Positions 1 to 11,690 of a stretch of DNA of 64,000 nt are shown one piece after another (position 1 is the first letter of the stretch; each line of letters begins with the position of its first letter). A program made the position numbers and the translations under genes. The notes beneath the pieces were generated by a model. It was given only the letters and a program-made list of their open reading frames with translations, searched no databases and was not told where the DNA came from. The DNA lies in the NCBI RefSeq assembly GCF_040183065.1, contig NC_091122.1, positions 80,162,955 through 80,226,954 on the forward strand, in the 5' to 3' direction. This DNA comes from Periplaneta americana (Eukaryota; Arthropoda; Insecta; Blattodea; Blattidae).

Positions 1-1127
1 TGCGTTGTGTAACTTTCTCCATTCTCCTGTATCTTTATCCCTCTTAGCCCCAAATATTTTCCTAAGTCCCTTATTCTCAAACACTCTTAATCTCTGTCTC
101 CTCTCTCAAAGTGAGACTCCAAGTTTCACAACCATACAGAACAACCGGTAATAAAACCGTTTTATAAATTCTAACTTTCAGATTTTTTGACAGCAGACTA
201 GATGACAAAAGCTTCTCAACCAAATATTAACACGCATTTCCCATATTTATTATGCATTTAATTTCCTCCCGAGTGTCATTTATATTTGTTACTGTTGCTC
301 CAAGATATTTGAATTTTTCCACCTCTTCGAAGGATAAATCTCCTATTTTTATGTTTACATTTCGTAAAATATTCTGGTCATGAGACATAACCATATACTT
401 TGTCTTCTCGGATTTACTTCCAAACCTATCGCTTTACTTGCTTCAAGTGAAATTACCGTGTTTTACCTAATCGTTTGTGAATTTTCTCCTAACATATTCA
501 CGTCATCCGGATAGACAAGAAGCTGATGTAACCAGTTCAATTCCAAACCCTCTGTGTTATCCTGATCTTTCCTAATGGCATATTCTAGAGCGAAGTTAAA
601 AGTAAAGATGACAATACATCTCCTTGCTTTAGCCCGCAGTGAATTGGAAAAGCATCGGATAGAAACTGGCCTATACGGATTTTGCTGTAAGTTTCACTGA
701 GACACATTTTAATTAATCGAACTAGTTTCTTGGGAATACCAAATTCACTAAGAATATTATATAAAACTTCTCTCTTAACCAAGTTACGCTTTTTTTAAAT
801 CTATGAATAACTGTTGATTGTACCGTTATATTCCCATTTTTTCTCCAGTATCTGTCGAATACAAAAAATCTCACCAATAGTCGATCTATTACACCTAAAC
901 CCGCACTAATGATCCCCAATAATTTCATCTACGTACGGAGTTAATCTTCTCAAAAGAATATTGGACAAAATTTTGTACGACGTCAACAAAAGTGATATTC
1001 TTCGAAAGTTACCACAATTAGTCTTTCCCCTATCTTAAAAATAGGTCAAATTATGGATCCTTCCATTGTTCTGGTACAATTTCGTTTTCTCAAATAGCAA
1101 GTACAAGTTTATAAATGATAATAATAC
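1..1127 (-). mobile_element. RTE-like LINE fragment, runs off the left edge
   Basis: Read on the minus strand, this matches the plus-strand LINE at about 46650-47808 over its whole length, so it is the reverse-transcriptase part of the same family with its 3' end outside the window. The best-preserved frame (782 to 585) carries the palm region with FGIPKKLV and GLKQGD. The catalytic box at 502-513 reads YPDD instead of YADD, which alone would inactivate it. Several frameshifts are present. A 22-23 bp unit containing ACAAGTTTATAAATG is tandemly duplicated at about 1100-1146, at the 5' edge. Confidence 0.85.
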
Positions 1128-2661
1128 AAGTTTATAAATGATAATAATGATGATGGTAATAATAATAATAACAACAATAATTTTATTTTTTATAAATAAT
1201 GATTTTCTGAAATTTTGAGCGTCCTTTACATTTACTCGTATTTTAATATTGGCATGAACTTTTACAAGCTGTAAAATTTGGGAGTGCATGTCACGTTATT
1301 AAGTCGGTACTGATAATTTTGTCGTAAGCATAATCAAGGAGGATTTATCGACATTTTGATAAGATCATGAACAAAATATTAGATTTACTCGTCCATTTTC
1401 GTCTCAACTCAAAAGCAGCCTTAAACATAACATTAATTATGAAAAAATATGTTACTTGCAACAACAGTAAGACTTTAGGACTAAAAACATTTGGGATTAC
1501 TTGAAAAGGAGAAAATTCACTGAGGAAATACATTCGTACAATAAAAAAAAATCTGTGTTAGGGATACATTACCCAATCTAGGGAATGAAACTACAGTTGT
1601 GTTGGTTTAAATATTATGTGTTTGTCTTTGGTTTACAAATGTAAGGGGTCTACGTTCATTTTGAACTCAGAAATTACAAGAAACAAAGAAACGTTGGGAT
1701 CAAGGAAGATTAACTGCAGAAAACTCATAAAAACTTTCATAAGTGGAAGAAAAAATCATCAATGTTTTAGAAAAGCATCACGGAAGAAGTAAAATAATTG
1801 AGGCTGTATATGGAAAGAGGACACAGTCCAAAATAGTGTTATGAAAAAAATTATTTTAAAGAGTTTCATTCTACGTCGTCGTTGTTATTGTTGTTGATGT
1901 TGTTGTTGTTGTTTAGTTATAATAACTATCCGAAGACACGTCTGAACCTCACAAATGATACCAACAAGGCACCACTTATGAGGCTACTATGCCAGCAGAT
2001 ATTGTGGGTAGGATGGCCAGTTCCTTTCCTCCTCCATTTCATATATCGCCGATTAGCTATATATTACACTCATCAGACTTCATATGCATAAAAACAATTT
2101 ATTGTTCTTCTTCTGACACATATCGTCAAGTGAGATGCATTGCCTGATAATAGATGTACCTACATATCAGCCAGAACCTCATTCAGAGGCTTCATTCTAT
2201 GTATATATTATTTAATTTGGTTAATAAGGATGTAGATTTTTATGTTAAATATTTTATGTTTTGTATTAGAAATGAACCTACCTCCTGCCTCACATTGAAA
2301 TAACTAGAAGAAAAATAATAATGAAAAAATGTTTTATGTGCCCTTTTCCACAGATTAATTATGTTCATAAAAATGTCCCGGCAAAAAGGAAATCAGACAT
2401 TTATTTTAGTATTGAAAATTAATGTACACACAAGAGTAACAATATGGAAAAATCTTAAGCCTTCATATCGGCTTATATGATCACTTTAATAGATTTTCAG
2501 TACAGCTTCAATCTTATTCATTCAGCAACCAACATAATGGTCTATTATATGAGTTTTTAAGATTTCACGATGACTGTGATTTGAATTATGCTTTTGGGTA
2601 ATCAAGTTTCAGGACACGGTGGATTACCCAAAAGCCTAATTCTAATAATAGTGCTCTATTT
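1128..2661. other. AT-rich stretch without recognisable gene
   Basis: It holds an imperfect ATA/TAA repeat (about 1136-1180) and an imperfect TTG repeat (about 1873-1913). I see no protein family on either strand. Confidence 0.5.
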
Positions 2662-3018
2662 GCAGAACTGCACGCATTGTATTTTTCAATTAACACAACC
2701 GCCGTACTGGTATTACATTCATCAAGGGGACATCACTAAAAATGACAAAGAAACATTAAATTCAGCCGTTTGAGATGAGCAGGGTATGTAGCAAGTATGG
2801 GTGAATCCAGATATGCATATACAGTGTTAGTTGGGAAACCTGAGGGAAAAAAGATCTTTGTGGAGGCCGAGACGTAGAAGGGAGGATAATGTTAAAATGG
2901 ATTTGAGGGAGGTGGGAAATGATGGTAGGGACTGGATTAGGCCTAATCTTGTTCAGGATTGGGATCGATGGCGGGCTTATGTGAGGCCTGTTTCCATAAA
3001 AGCCATTTGTAAGTAAAT
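2662..3018 (+). mobile_element. RTE-like LINE 3' fragment (copy 2)
   Basis: It matches the C-terminal coding tail and 3' end of the LINE at 47812-48120, including the stretch that reads RRRREDNVKMDL and the terminal AAAAGCCATTTGTAAGTAA. About 50-80 bp near its start (2690-2750) has diverged or been replaced. The GTAA-type 3' tail is cut directly by the TIR element that starts at 3020. Confidence 0.8.
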
Positions 3019-3019
3019 A

Positions 3020-4141
3020 CAGGGACATCATTTTATTTTTACTTCAATTTTTATTGTACCTGAGTTTTTTAATGTACTTCACTCCCACCCCTTATACTAA
3101 TGAAGTTCCAACTGTCCTCCACTTAGAACCAAAGCCGCATATAATAAACAGTACTAAGTTAGTGAGTATAGTACGTTCCAGAAATATGTTAGCGTTTTCC
3201 AGTGACGAATGAGCGTTCAATATTGAATAATAATTTCGCACAGGTACTGTTGTCCGTTTGCCTACGTTGCATTCCGATTTCCCCCACCTGCTTCTGCTCG
3301 CCCCTTTGTAAAGGCTAATGGCTGGGCTGTCTTAGCTCTTTTCTGAAAACATTAATTTCTGTTAGGAATTGGACGTCTACGTAATATTATACAACTGTTT
3401 AAAATAACTTAAATAAAAGGGCCTCGTTAAGTAATTAACTGTCACGTGATTTCCCCCTTTTCTACGATCCTGCGACTTAACCACTTGGACGGACAGTAGA
3501 TACTGAGTAATTTTATCCGTGCGGGTCGGGCAGAAGTGAAATTGAATTTGGAGTACGTAAGGTACTCTTTTATAGAGTAGGTACAGAATTATTTCAATAT
3601 GAGTTACTAGTACGAAGGACGAAACTGGTAATTGGAATTAGATGCAATAGTCTATAGTGCAATAATATGCACAAACGAACTGAAGCCTATATCGAAATGA
3701 ATGGTCACCATTTTCAAAAATATGTTTAAATATCCATAATTTGATTATTTTTCAATTTAACTTCATTCCCTGTATTGTACGCTAATGTGATGTAGACAGT
3801 TTAATATAGGCCTACACAGCATAGTGAATACGTTCGCATGAATAATTTAGTTCCTGAGTAAAAACACTTATTGTTAATACTGTACTGTATTTTGATTAAA
3901 CAAAAACCTAATGAAAATTATTAAACTCAAAATCACGATATTTCCTAGTTTAAGTAAATGGGTGAACTACTTTTCTTCCCTCCTATACCTAGTAAAGTGA
4001 CTTGCTTGTATTTTACACCAGTATCATCGAACTCCAGTTGTGGAAGGGGGTAGCAAACGGTGTTTCCGGTTCTGAACCATTAATCCAAAGGTATAGTCAG
4101 GTTAATATTAAAACTGTTAGTAAAATAAAATGATGTCCCTG
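3020..4141. mobile_element. Non-autonomous TIR DNA transposon
   Basis: The left end starts CAGGGACATCATTTTATTTT and the right end is its reverse complement, giving inverted repeats of about 23-25 bp. It is flanked by TA on both sides (3018-3019 and 4142-4143), as expected for Tc1/mariner-type insertion, though a longer duplication is not visible. No transposase frame is present in its 1,122 bp. It sits exactly at the 3' tail of the LINE fragment, so it inserted into or next to that tail. Confidence 0.65.
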
Positions 4142-4647
4142 TATTATTATTATTAACGCTGTATTAATTGAGTTCAGGTTCACTTTAAAAGCTTTATTTT
4201 CCTTTCTTTTTTCTTTCTCCATGCAAGTTTCTCAACTATTTGTCGTTAGCGTCAAGTGAGCGACTGTCGTAAACTCTACAGCTCATTATAGTAGGACCTA
4301 CTTGGTAAAATATTAATATAAATGTCTAAATACACCTCACTTGAGCCTTTATATTGTATCTAACACACAATATTGTAATATTTGATTTTATATAATAACT
4401 AGACATCGGATTTTTAGGCACTAAAAATTGCAGTTTTAGGCGCCTAAAATAAGCTCAAAATTTGTAAAATTAAGCTCTATTTTAATGAAAATAGGCGTTT
4501 TAGGCACATCAAGGTATCATACTTATTTCTTTCAATGAAATTTTTAGTTATACACTAAAATACGCACAAAAAAGTATGTTTAAACATTAAAAAAGAATAC
4601 TATATTATATTTATAAACAGAGCTGCACAAATTTAATATATTGAAAC

Positions 4648-4935
4648 TAATGAAATAATGATTAGGGCATGTAGCACGTATGGGCGAATCCAGAAATGCA
4701 TATAGAGTGTTAGTTGGAAGACCGGAGGGAAAAAGACCTTTAGGGAGGCCGAGACGTAGATGGGAGGATAATATTAAAATGGATTTGAGGGAGGTGGGGT
4801 ATGATGATAGAGACTGGATTAATCTTGCACAGGATAGGGACAGCTGGCGGGCTTATGTGAGGGCGGCAATGAACTTTCGGGTTCCTTAAAAGCCATTTGT
4901 AAGTAAGTAAGTTGTAAGTAATGAAATAATGATTA
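4648..4935 (+). mobile_element. RTE-like LINE 3' fragment nested in hAT, with TSD
   Basis: The insert (4665-4918) is a 5'-truncated copy of the LINE tail at 47877-48120, ending in the same AAAGCCATTTGTAAGTAAGT tail. It is flanked by a perfect 17 bp duplication, TAATGAAATAATGATTA, at 4648-4664 and 4919-4935. It lies downstream of the hAT transposase stop on the minus strand, so it entered the hAT 3' region after that element had inserted. Confidence 0.92.
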
Positions 4936-4983
4936 TTGATATCAAGATTACTCATTTTAAGTTATTGAAATTCAGTTCCATGC

Positions 4984-6721
4984 TCAGACTTTATTATAAT
5001 TATCTGCACAGTACACCACCACCATTTTTTCTAAATTCTCCACAGTTAACCTTTGCCTTTTGTCCTGAGAATCATTTTGAAAGCAGAAAAACTTCTTTCA
5101 ACCGAAACTGATGTGAGAGGCGCAAATTTTAAATTAGGTACAATAGAAACATCAATACTTACTGGAACATTTACACTTTCCCCCGATATCACTCTTGATA
5201 CTTTTTCCAACAATGAAAATCCTACATTCTTATTTAATACGTTGTCCCACTTATCTTTAACTTTTTTTCCCAGTTTCGACCAAAGCAGAATGTATGTTCA
5301 CTTGAGCTTCCTTTACTATTGCTATTTGGCTACAAAGAGATTGTTTTTCACGTTCTAATTGTTCAATGCTTGCAGGTATGAAAGAAAAGTTTGATGTTAT
5401 GTAGGCAATATCGTTTTTCACTCGTGAGTCATTCAGACAACCTTTCACTGCTTTCACACACGCTGCACTATCAGTTTCAGGTAATTTATCAATAACTGTG
5501 ACCACTTCTTTAAAATACTTAGAATAATACACCACTGACTGAATCCAGGTTCCCCATCGTGTAACAACCGGCTGAGGTGGGAGTGGGATATCTGGAAAGT
5601 TCTCTCTGAATATTGAAATCCTGGATGGGGCTTTACAAAAACATTTTTTTTGTGTTAGAAATAAACGAATTGACAAGAGGAAATTCATTCCGGTTTGTTT
5701 CAGAAACCCTGTGAAGGCCATGTGCTAGACAGGTTACATGCGAGAGGTTAGGATAAAATGTTTTAAGAAGTGGAGCTGCAGCAACCATGTATGAGGCAGC
5801 ATCAGTACAAAAGAACAGAACTTTAGAATCGTCTATATTACCTGAGTATAAAGACTGTAGGCCTTTATTTACAAAATAAGCAATGGCTTGGCTATTCACT
5901 TTCGAAAGTTCCTTAACACATACGAGGTGTGGAATCGAAGGTCCATCAGGACTAAGTTTTCCTACTACCATATTTGCTATATACCTATTCATAGGGTCTG
6001 AGGTTTCATCCACAGAGACCCATATATAAGAATCACCTATATCCTCCCGAATGGAAGCTAAAGTTTCATTGTATATTCTGTCTAAGTAATTTTTTCTTAG
6101 GGTCGACTCAGATGGGATATTTTGTTTGCAGTATTTTTGTAAAAACTGTCTTAAAACCGGATTTTCAATTGCATTCCAGGGAATGTTAGCAGCAACAAAC
6201 GCTCTGGTTAAATCAGCATAGAAATTGCTGCTGAGATTGGATGAAGTAGGCTGTGTTAGTAAAATTTGTTGCAGTTGATTTTTCTTCTGAGCTTTAGCCT
6301 TATGAGCCGCTCCTTGCACATGCTGCTTTAGGTGGCACTTCTTTTCTTGCGAAATCTAAAAATGTAAAGTAAACTGAATTAAAATAAAATCCTAATTGTT
6401 GTATTGCCGTATTTCTATCACAAAGTTAGTGGGTTCGAACAATCAAAATTTTAATGACCTGCAAATACTTTAACTATCGGAATTTAAAAGGTTAAAGTGT
6501 AGTGGTCTTAAAAAGAATTATACCTCAGGATAGCTCAGTCAATGTATAAATATTATAGGCCTACTCATTAAAATTAATAGAATTTATATATTTCAACTAT
6601 TGTTACATACCTGTTTGCTACAAATCTTGCAGAATATTATTTTTCCATCATAAGTGAATTCTGAATATTCTGTTAGCCATTGCCGGATCAATGTAGATTT
6701 TGCACTTATATTTTTCGGCAT
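4984..6721 (-). pseudogene. hAT transposase, two exons, frameshifted
   Basis: Exon 1 (6721-6611) encodes 37 residues starting MPKNISAK and ending CKICSKQ. A canonical GT...AG intron follows (6610-6356). Exon 2 resumes in phase with ISQEKKCHLKQH, so the CxxC and HxxxH of a BED-type zinc finger are split by the intron. Downstream are the hAT hallmarks: VSVDETSD (first catalytic Asp), FFCTDAASYM (second Asp), CLAHGLHRV, RWGTW, and the dimerisation segment SVSVERSFSAFK near 5080-5110. Three frameshifts break the frame, at about 5640 (A8 run), 5263 (A7 run) and 5065. The final segment ends at a TGA at 4984-4986. It resembles the CGGBP1-like/BED hAT group. The copy is inactive as read but only lightly decayed. 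Confidence 0.85.
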
Positions 6722-7619
6722 TATCGCGTTAAACTTCACAGGAAAACGTCCTACCGCTCAAAACTTCTCAACACAAATAAGGTGAGGGAAAGAGCAACTG
6801 TTAACGAGCATTCAAATGAACCGTTGTTATTGAGATTCAATTGGACAAAAATACAAAGTTCCACTTATTGTTGCATTTCCTGGTAGTGTTAACACTAGGA
6901 GGGCCATTCTTTTAAATATTTTGTAACGGTTTACCCTACTAATTCGCAGTTTTACGACTTTTCATAAATATTTCAAAAACACTCTTTCTCCAAAAATTGT
7001 GATTTTATGACACTCTGAAGGGCAGTACAGCTAATCGGTTTCAGACCGAAAACAGTCATTTTTATAGTATAGTATATCTCTGAATCGGTAGCAGCACATG
7101 TTGTGATCGTTGCCTGCTTCAAAACTAAGGTTGGTTCTTTGTCGGCATTTATGCCTCCAAACATGTTAAATTCGGTGAAATCTATTGCGAGTGTCGTGAG
7201 ATTCAAAACATTTTGTTTCCTTTGTCAATGGTTTCATGGCCGGTGTGAAGCAAACTTTCCACTTTTTAAATCCCTTAAATTTCGCAGTGAATGCATGTAT
7301 AAATTATAAAAAGTAAGAGTAAAATGCGAAACTTTACAGTGAGTTAGGCATTTTTAGGCGAATATTAACAAATTAGACTCTAATAACCGTTTTAGGGCAT
7401 TTTAGGGCACTATAAAACTCTTTGAATACCTTTCAATTTCCATGAAACACAAATATTAATAATTACTTTTACTTTTCTCTTAAAGAAACAAAATAGGCAT
7501 TTGCCCTAGAATCCGATGTCTGATACTAACATAAATTATACGATTCTTAACGGAAGACTGCATTAAAAATCATGAAAATTTTCCAAAAAACATTTATTGG
7601 GTATTTCACTCCTTTATAC

Positions 7620-7665
7620 TGTACTAGCCGTCCCCGTGCGCTCCGCTGCACCTGTTAGAAATAAA
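7620..7665 (+). repeat. Left end of a dispersed insect repeat
   Basis: The sequence ACTAGCCGTCCCCGTGCGCT, followed by a CG-rich hairpin-like stretch, resembles the start of a widespread arthropod repeat whose far end carries a CATACAGACAGACACGC-type tail. That tail is found at 11700-11995 in the same orientation. Its class is unknown to me. Confidence 0.45.
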
Positions 7666-8200
7666 TATAAAGTAATTACATAATTAAAATAGGACGTTTG
7701 ATCCAGGGAACAACTTTTACAACAGCGCAAGATAATCTGCTTCGCTCATTACCCAATTTTTTTTGCATTGCATTTATTGCATGTATATTTTATGTACTCG
7801 TATTTTAACACGATTCAATTGAGCATAGTTAAAATTTGAATTATAAAATAATGGATTGCTAAGCTAATGTACTATTACTGCATACTAAATCAATACACTC
7901 TCGTTGTTCGTTAATTCTCTGAGATTAAAATGAGTGTACATCAACCCCGGGCTATAAGCTTGAAACGGTGGAACCAAAAAGGTGTACTAGTATGGCCGCC
8001 AAATTACCCATAGTTCATATCTTTTTCCGGTGTGTTAAACAGCTGTTATGTTCGTAGTATTACGATTACGACTTCTGTTTTGTGTTGTGAATATTTTGAA
8101 AGTCTAGTAAAATTAAGCGGGTGTTAGTTTTATAAAAGCTAATATTCTTTTCTGTTGGTAAATATAGTGAACAGCAATAAAAGGAAGTAGAAATGAAGGG
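7666..8200. other. Non-coding stretch
   Basis: Moderately AT-rich. No protein family or RNA gene is recognised on either strand. Confidence 0.45.
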
Positions 8201-9445
8201 TGTTGTTGTTCTCTAATGCCAGGCGTTTGACAATAAAGTCATTTGACCTCTTGCACTCCAATAGTTTTCAAAGATATTATCATGACCAGCCAATGAAGCA
8301 CAGATTTTGAGGTGTTCCGAATCCATTCCTTGGTTTGAGTTGCACAATGGGCAGTTAGGGGACTGATATATTCCAATTCTATGCAGGTGTTTGGCCAAAC
8401 AATCATGGCCTGTTGCCAATCTAAATGCAGCTACAGACGATTTTCGTGGTAAATCGAGAATTAACTGTGGATTTTGATGCAGAGAGTTCCATTTTTTCCC
8501 TTAAGATTGTGTTATCAAATTTTGTTTGTCGAAGTCTAAGTATTTAGATTTAATAAATCTTTTCACAGAGTAATACGTAGATTTAGTAACAGGTCTGTAA
8601 GTAGCAGTGCTGCCCTTCTTTGCTAAAGCATCCGCATTCTCGTTTCCCAGGATTCCACAATGGGATGGTATCCATTGGAATACAATTCTTTTATTGAGTG
8701 ATATTAATTGAGAGAGCATTTTAGTTATTTCTGATGTTTGAGATGAAGGTTTGTGTTTAGAGACGATTGATAGAATAGCTGCTTTGGAGTCTGACAATAT
8801 AACTGCATTCCTAAATTTATTGATGTGGCAGAGAAGATTCCTGAGACATTCACTTATTGCAATGATTTCACCATCAAAACTTGTTGTTCCGTATCCAAGT
8901 GATCTATAAAGTGAGAAGAGACAGCACGTAACACCTGCACCGGCACCTTGTTCTCTGGAGATCAAGGATTCGTCGATGTATAAATGAAGCCAGTTTTGTG
9001 GAGGGTACCTAATATTAATTGTCTCTAAAGACAATTGTTTCATTATTTCAGTGCTTACTTCTGATTTCAGTATTTCTTCTGTTAAATTTAGATTAGAATA
9101 TATATATATTTAATAGAGTTAAAGGGTTTGGTTTAATTTGTAAGTTTTCTTTTAAATTCGGGACGTTGATTTTCTGTTTTAATTCTTGAACCATGGATAT
9201 GAAACTTTTTTGAGTTTTTAATCTATGGAGAGGACTGTATGAATGCCAATTGTTTCCTGGTAATCTGATAAGTTTTTCACATTGAATCAGTGCTTTTTCT
9301 TCTATTGTCATTTTGATACTGTTAATATTAGTGAGGAATCTCATAGAATCTATTGGAGTTGTTTTGATTCCACCAGTAATGAGTCTGAGAGCTTGGTTTT
9401 GAACATGAAATGAAGTCTTCAGTCCATGTAACAACCATAATACGT
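8201..9445 (-). pseudogene. LINE remnant: RT thumb, RNase H and zinc knuckle
   Basis: On the minus strand the order is: post-RT thumb region (9445 to 9093, with VQNQALRLITGG), an RNase H domain (9043 to 8501) and a CCHC-like segment (8419 to 8213, CPLC...HLKIC). The RNase H shows the expected acidic residues in LYIDES, FDGEIIAISE, ILSDSKAAI and GNENADALAK. A C-terminal RNase H points to the I/R1/Loa/Jockey-type group of LINEs rather than RTE or CR1. The three blocks are in different frames, and the upstream RT is absent because a MITE sits at the boundary and nothing continues beyond it. It is 5'-truncated and inactive. Confidence 0.8.
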
Positions 9446-9676
9446 TTAACCCAGATAAGACTGACGTCCTATATGTAGGAACCGAAGGTTTTATTTTCTT
9501 AACATTGTTGTGTAAGATTTTTATAGTCGGCAATCATGATACCATAATCCTGATGTGTTATAAATTGCCTCCAACTTTTTTTTGTTATATTTAGTCTGTC
9601 ATAGTCATTGTTCTTAACATATTTGTGTGAAACGTCCGGTATCCTATATATAGGACGTCAGTCTTATCTGAGTTAA
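9446..9676. mobile_element. TTAA-flanked MITE (piggyBac-like)
   Basis: Inverted ends CCCAGATAAGACTGACGTCC (9450) and its near-exact reverse complement (ending 9672) enclose 223 bp. Both sides are flanked by TTAA (9446-9449 and 9673-9676), the piggyBac-type target duplication. It has no coding capacity. The TIR similarity runs for about 33 bp. Confidence 0.75.
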
Positions 9677-10405
9677 TAAAGCTACAGTGAAATGTACATT
9701 GATATAATAATCTACTAATTTACTCCTGTTCTCTCCACATCCATTTTAAGTCATTTACGTAAGACAAAATATAATTTTTGAAGCTTCATACTTTAGATAG
9801 AGCATAGGTGGACATATTGTGCTGTTGAGTCTAACTTTTTAGATACCTGAATTATAAAATACCGTAAGTTACTATACAGAAAAGTACATTTTTTATAGTA
9901 CAAGGTGAAGGTCAACCATGTCAAATATAATTACGTAATGTTGTTCGACAATAAAATATCATTATAGGCTGCAGTATTTTCAAAGAGTGTATGCTATTAT
10001 TTTTATCGTGTAGTTGCTACATGGCCTAATATTGGTAAATTACATCATTTTTTAACTATAGGCTATAAAATATTTTACATTTTTATATACAATACAAAGA
10101 ATATATACAATCCTATTATAATGCTAAATTACATCTTTAATGATCAATTCTTTTATTAATAAATTTTCAGAAAAGTGTAGGCCACATTTTTATATAGGTT
10201 ATGTAGTAGGCCTATCTCGTATATAGATGGACCATTATATGGCATAACACAGTACTAAGTTACATACCTATACTTTATCATGTCTAGATTTGTAGAAAAA
10301 TGAGAAAAGTGTGCATTTGTTGCATAGGCTATAGCCAGTGCTTTTCTTCTGCAGAAAAAAGTGCTGGAATTCTGTGTAGAATTATAACAGACTGGGAGTT
10401 GATTC
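9677..10405. other. AT-rich non-coding stretch
   Basis: No coding signal is recognised. A TAGGCCTA octamer lies at 10207-10214. Confidence 0.45.
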
Positions 10406-11009
10406 CTATCCAGTGTCGTTTTTAACCTCCTTTTCGCCCAACTTTCTTGGTGTGTCAGAGTTTGATGGCAGTTCTGATGATGTTGAAATTATATAAGGAA
10501 CTTCTTTTAGAGTCTCTGGATTATGATGCCAAACCTCAAAGGGAAGAGAAAAAAACTAGGCTAATTTGTATATGACATCTTATAGACTATAATTAAATGC
10601 ACTGTACTTCATCATTGTTAAATTCTGAATATATATAGGTGGATGATATGCTTACATTTTTAAGTCTTTCCACATGCAAAGTTGGAACTGCATATGATTT
10701 CAGTCTAACACTAGAGCAGGAGGAGGACCTGTCAAAACATTCTTCCAGGAAATGTTGCGAACAAATAACGCTTCTTGCCGTTGGCTGCCAATTTGGCTTA
10801 TCTATAAATTTTAGCCATTCATTTTTACGGCTTAAATCTTTCGGAAATCTGTAAAGAACGTAAGCCATAATGGTTAGGCCTACATACTATTATATGGATT
10901 CCATTCATTATACATAAATATAACAATATAATGCTTAGATATGAAAGGTCACGGCATTTCCTGAAGATTTTGGTTTAGCTGTTACACCACAAACGCAACA
11001 ACTAACCAT
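10406..11009 (-). CDS. THAP-domain protein, three exons, possibly splice-broken
   Basis: Exon 1 (11009 to about 10939) encodes MVSCCVCGVTAKPKSS and ends in TFH, giving the first Cys pair of a C2CH THAP zinc finger. Exon 2 (10848-10656) starts after a TTTACAG acceptor and encodes FPKD...W...W.P...VICSQHF and ends YAVPTLHVERLKN, the rest of the THAP domain. It ends at a GTAAGC donor. Exon 3 (10534-10406) follows a TTTGAG acceptor in the right phase and runs to a TAG. The intron 1 position (71 nt into the coding sequence, just before the FPxD motif) matches THAP1 as I recall it. The expected first donor reads CTAAGC instead of GTAAGC, so splicing there may be lost. The model gives about 130 residues. 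THAP domains bind DNA; this could be a host gene or part of a transposon. Further exons are possible. Confidence 0.6.
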
Positions 11010-11690
11010 TATTAAAATGTGAGTTAAACATTAACATTTAAATTTCGCCATGTGACATAACAGCCTGTATCAAAATTAAATACTTGGCGGTATTTCGCGG
11101 AGAATTATGGGACAAAAGGTGTAGTTTGACATCACATCCGTCCCATCGCTTGCAAACATTTCCCCTTGGATCGCTCTCTCCTTTCTTTTTATCCTCTCAG
11201 GTGTACATAAATATTATTTAAAAAAAATACAGAAAACGAATGTACAAAATAGCCTATCAAATTTTCTGTGCATAAGAAGCTATTTTAATCTTACCTGTCC
11301 TCGATTTACTCAGACATTATTGTAATAACATTATAGCATTATGTCCATCTAGAGAAACTACACTTTCCAATGGTGAAATAATAATTAATTATACAAATCG
11401 GTTAATTTAGCTTCCGATATTACTTCACACAAACACAGAAACATTCTCTGTAGGCTATGTTTAATAGCTTTCGATTGTTGTTGTCCAAGGCCCCTTATAG
11501 ACGAAGTCATTTGTTCTTAATTCATTGCACCATCTTAGATGGCGTTATTTTAATTTTAAAACTCATTTATCTCATTAAATATCAGTCCTATCAAAATTTT
11601 GTAAAGAATAAAACTTATCGGAAATCATTTTTAAAGAAACGTTTGTTATGTAACATTTTTCACAAAAATCAATAATAAGCGAGATATTTC
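11010..11690. other. Non-coding stretch
   Basis: No recognisable gene. The sequence merges at its right into the dispersed repeat ending near 11995. Confidence 0.4.

Larger units (their letters stand above)
4400..7522 (-). mobile_element. hAT transposon, near full length
   Basis: The ends are TAGACATCGG (4400) and the reverse complement of CAGACATCGG (ending 7522). The flanking 8 bp are ATAATAAC (4392-4399) and ATACTAAC (7523-7530), a 7/8 match that fits the 8 bp hAT target duplication. The first and last ~120 bp are rich in TAGGC/AGGGC repeats (about 4413-4505 and 7345-7506). It encodes the minus-strand transposase at 6721-4984 and contains a nested LINE fragment (4665-4918) in its 3' part. 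Confidence 0.85.

Noticed and set aside
5053-5358. Plus-strand open frame of about 100 residues
   Set aside because: The minus strand here encodes the hAT dimerisation segment, so the plus frame is a shadow.
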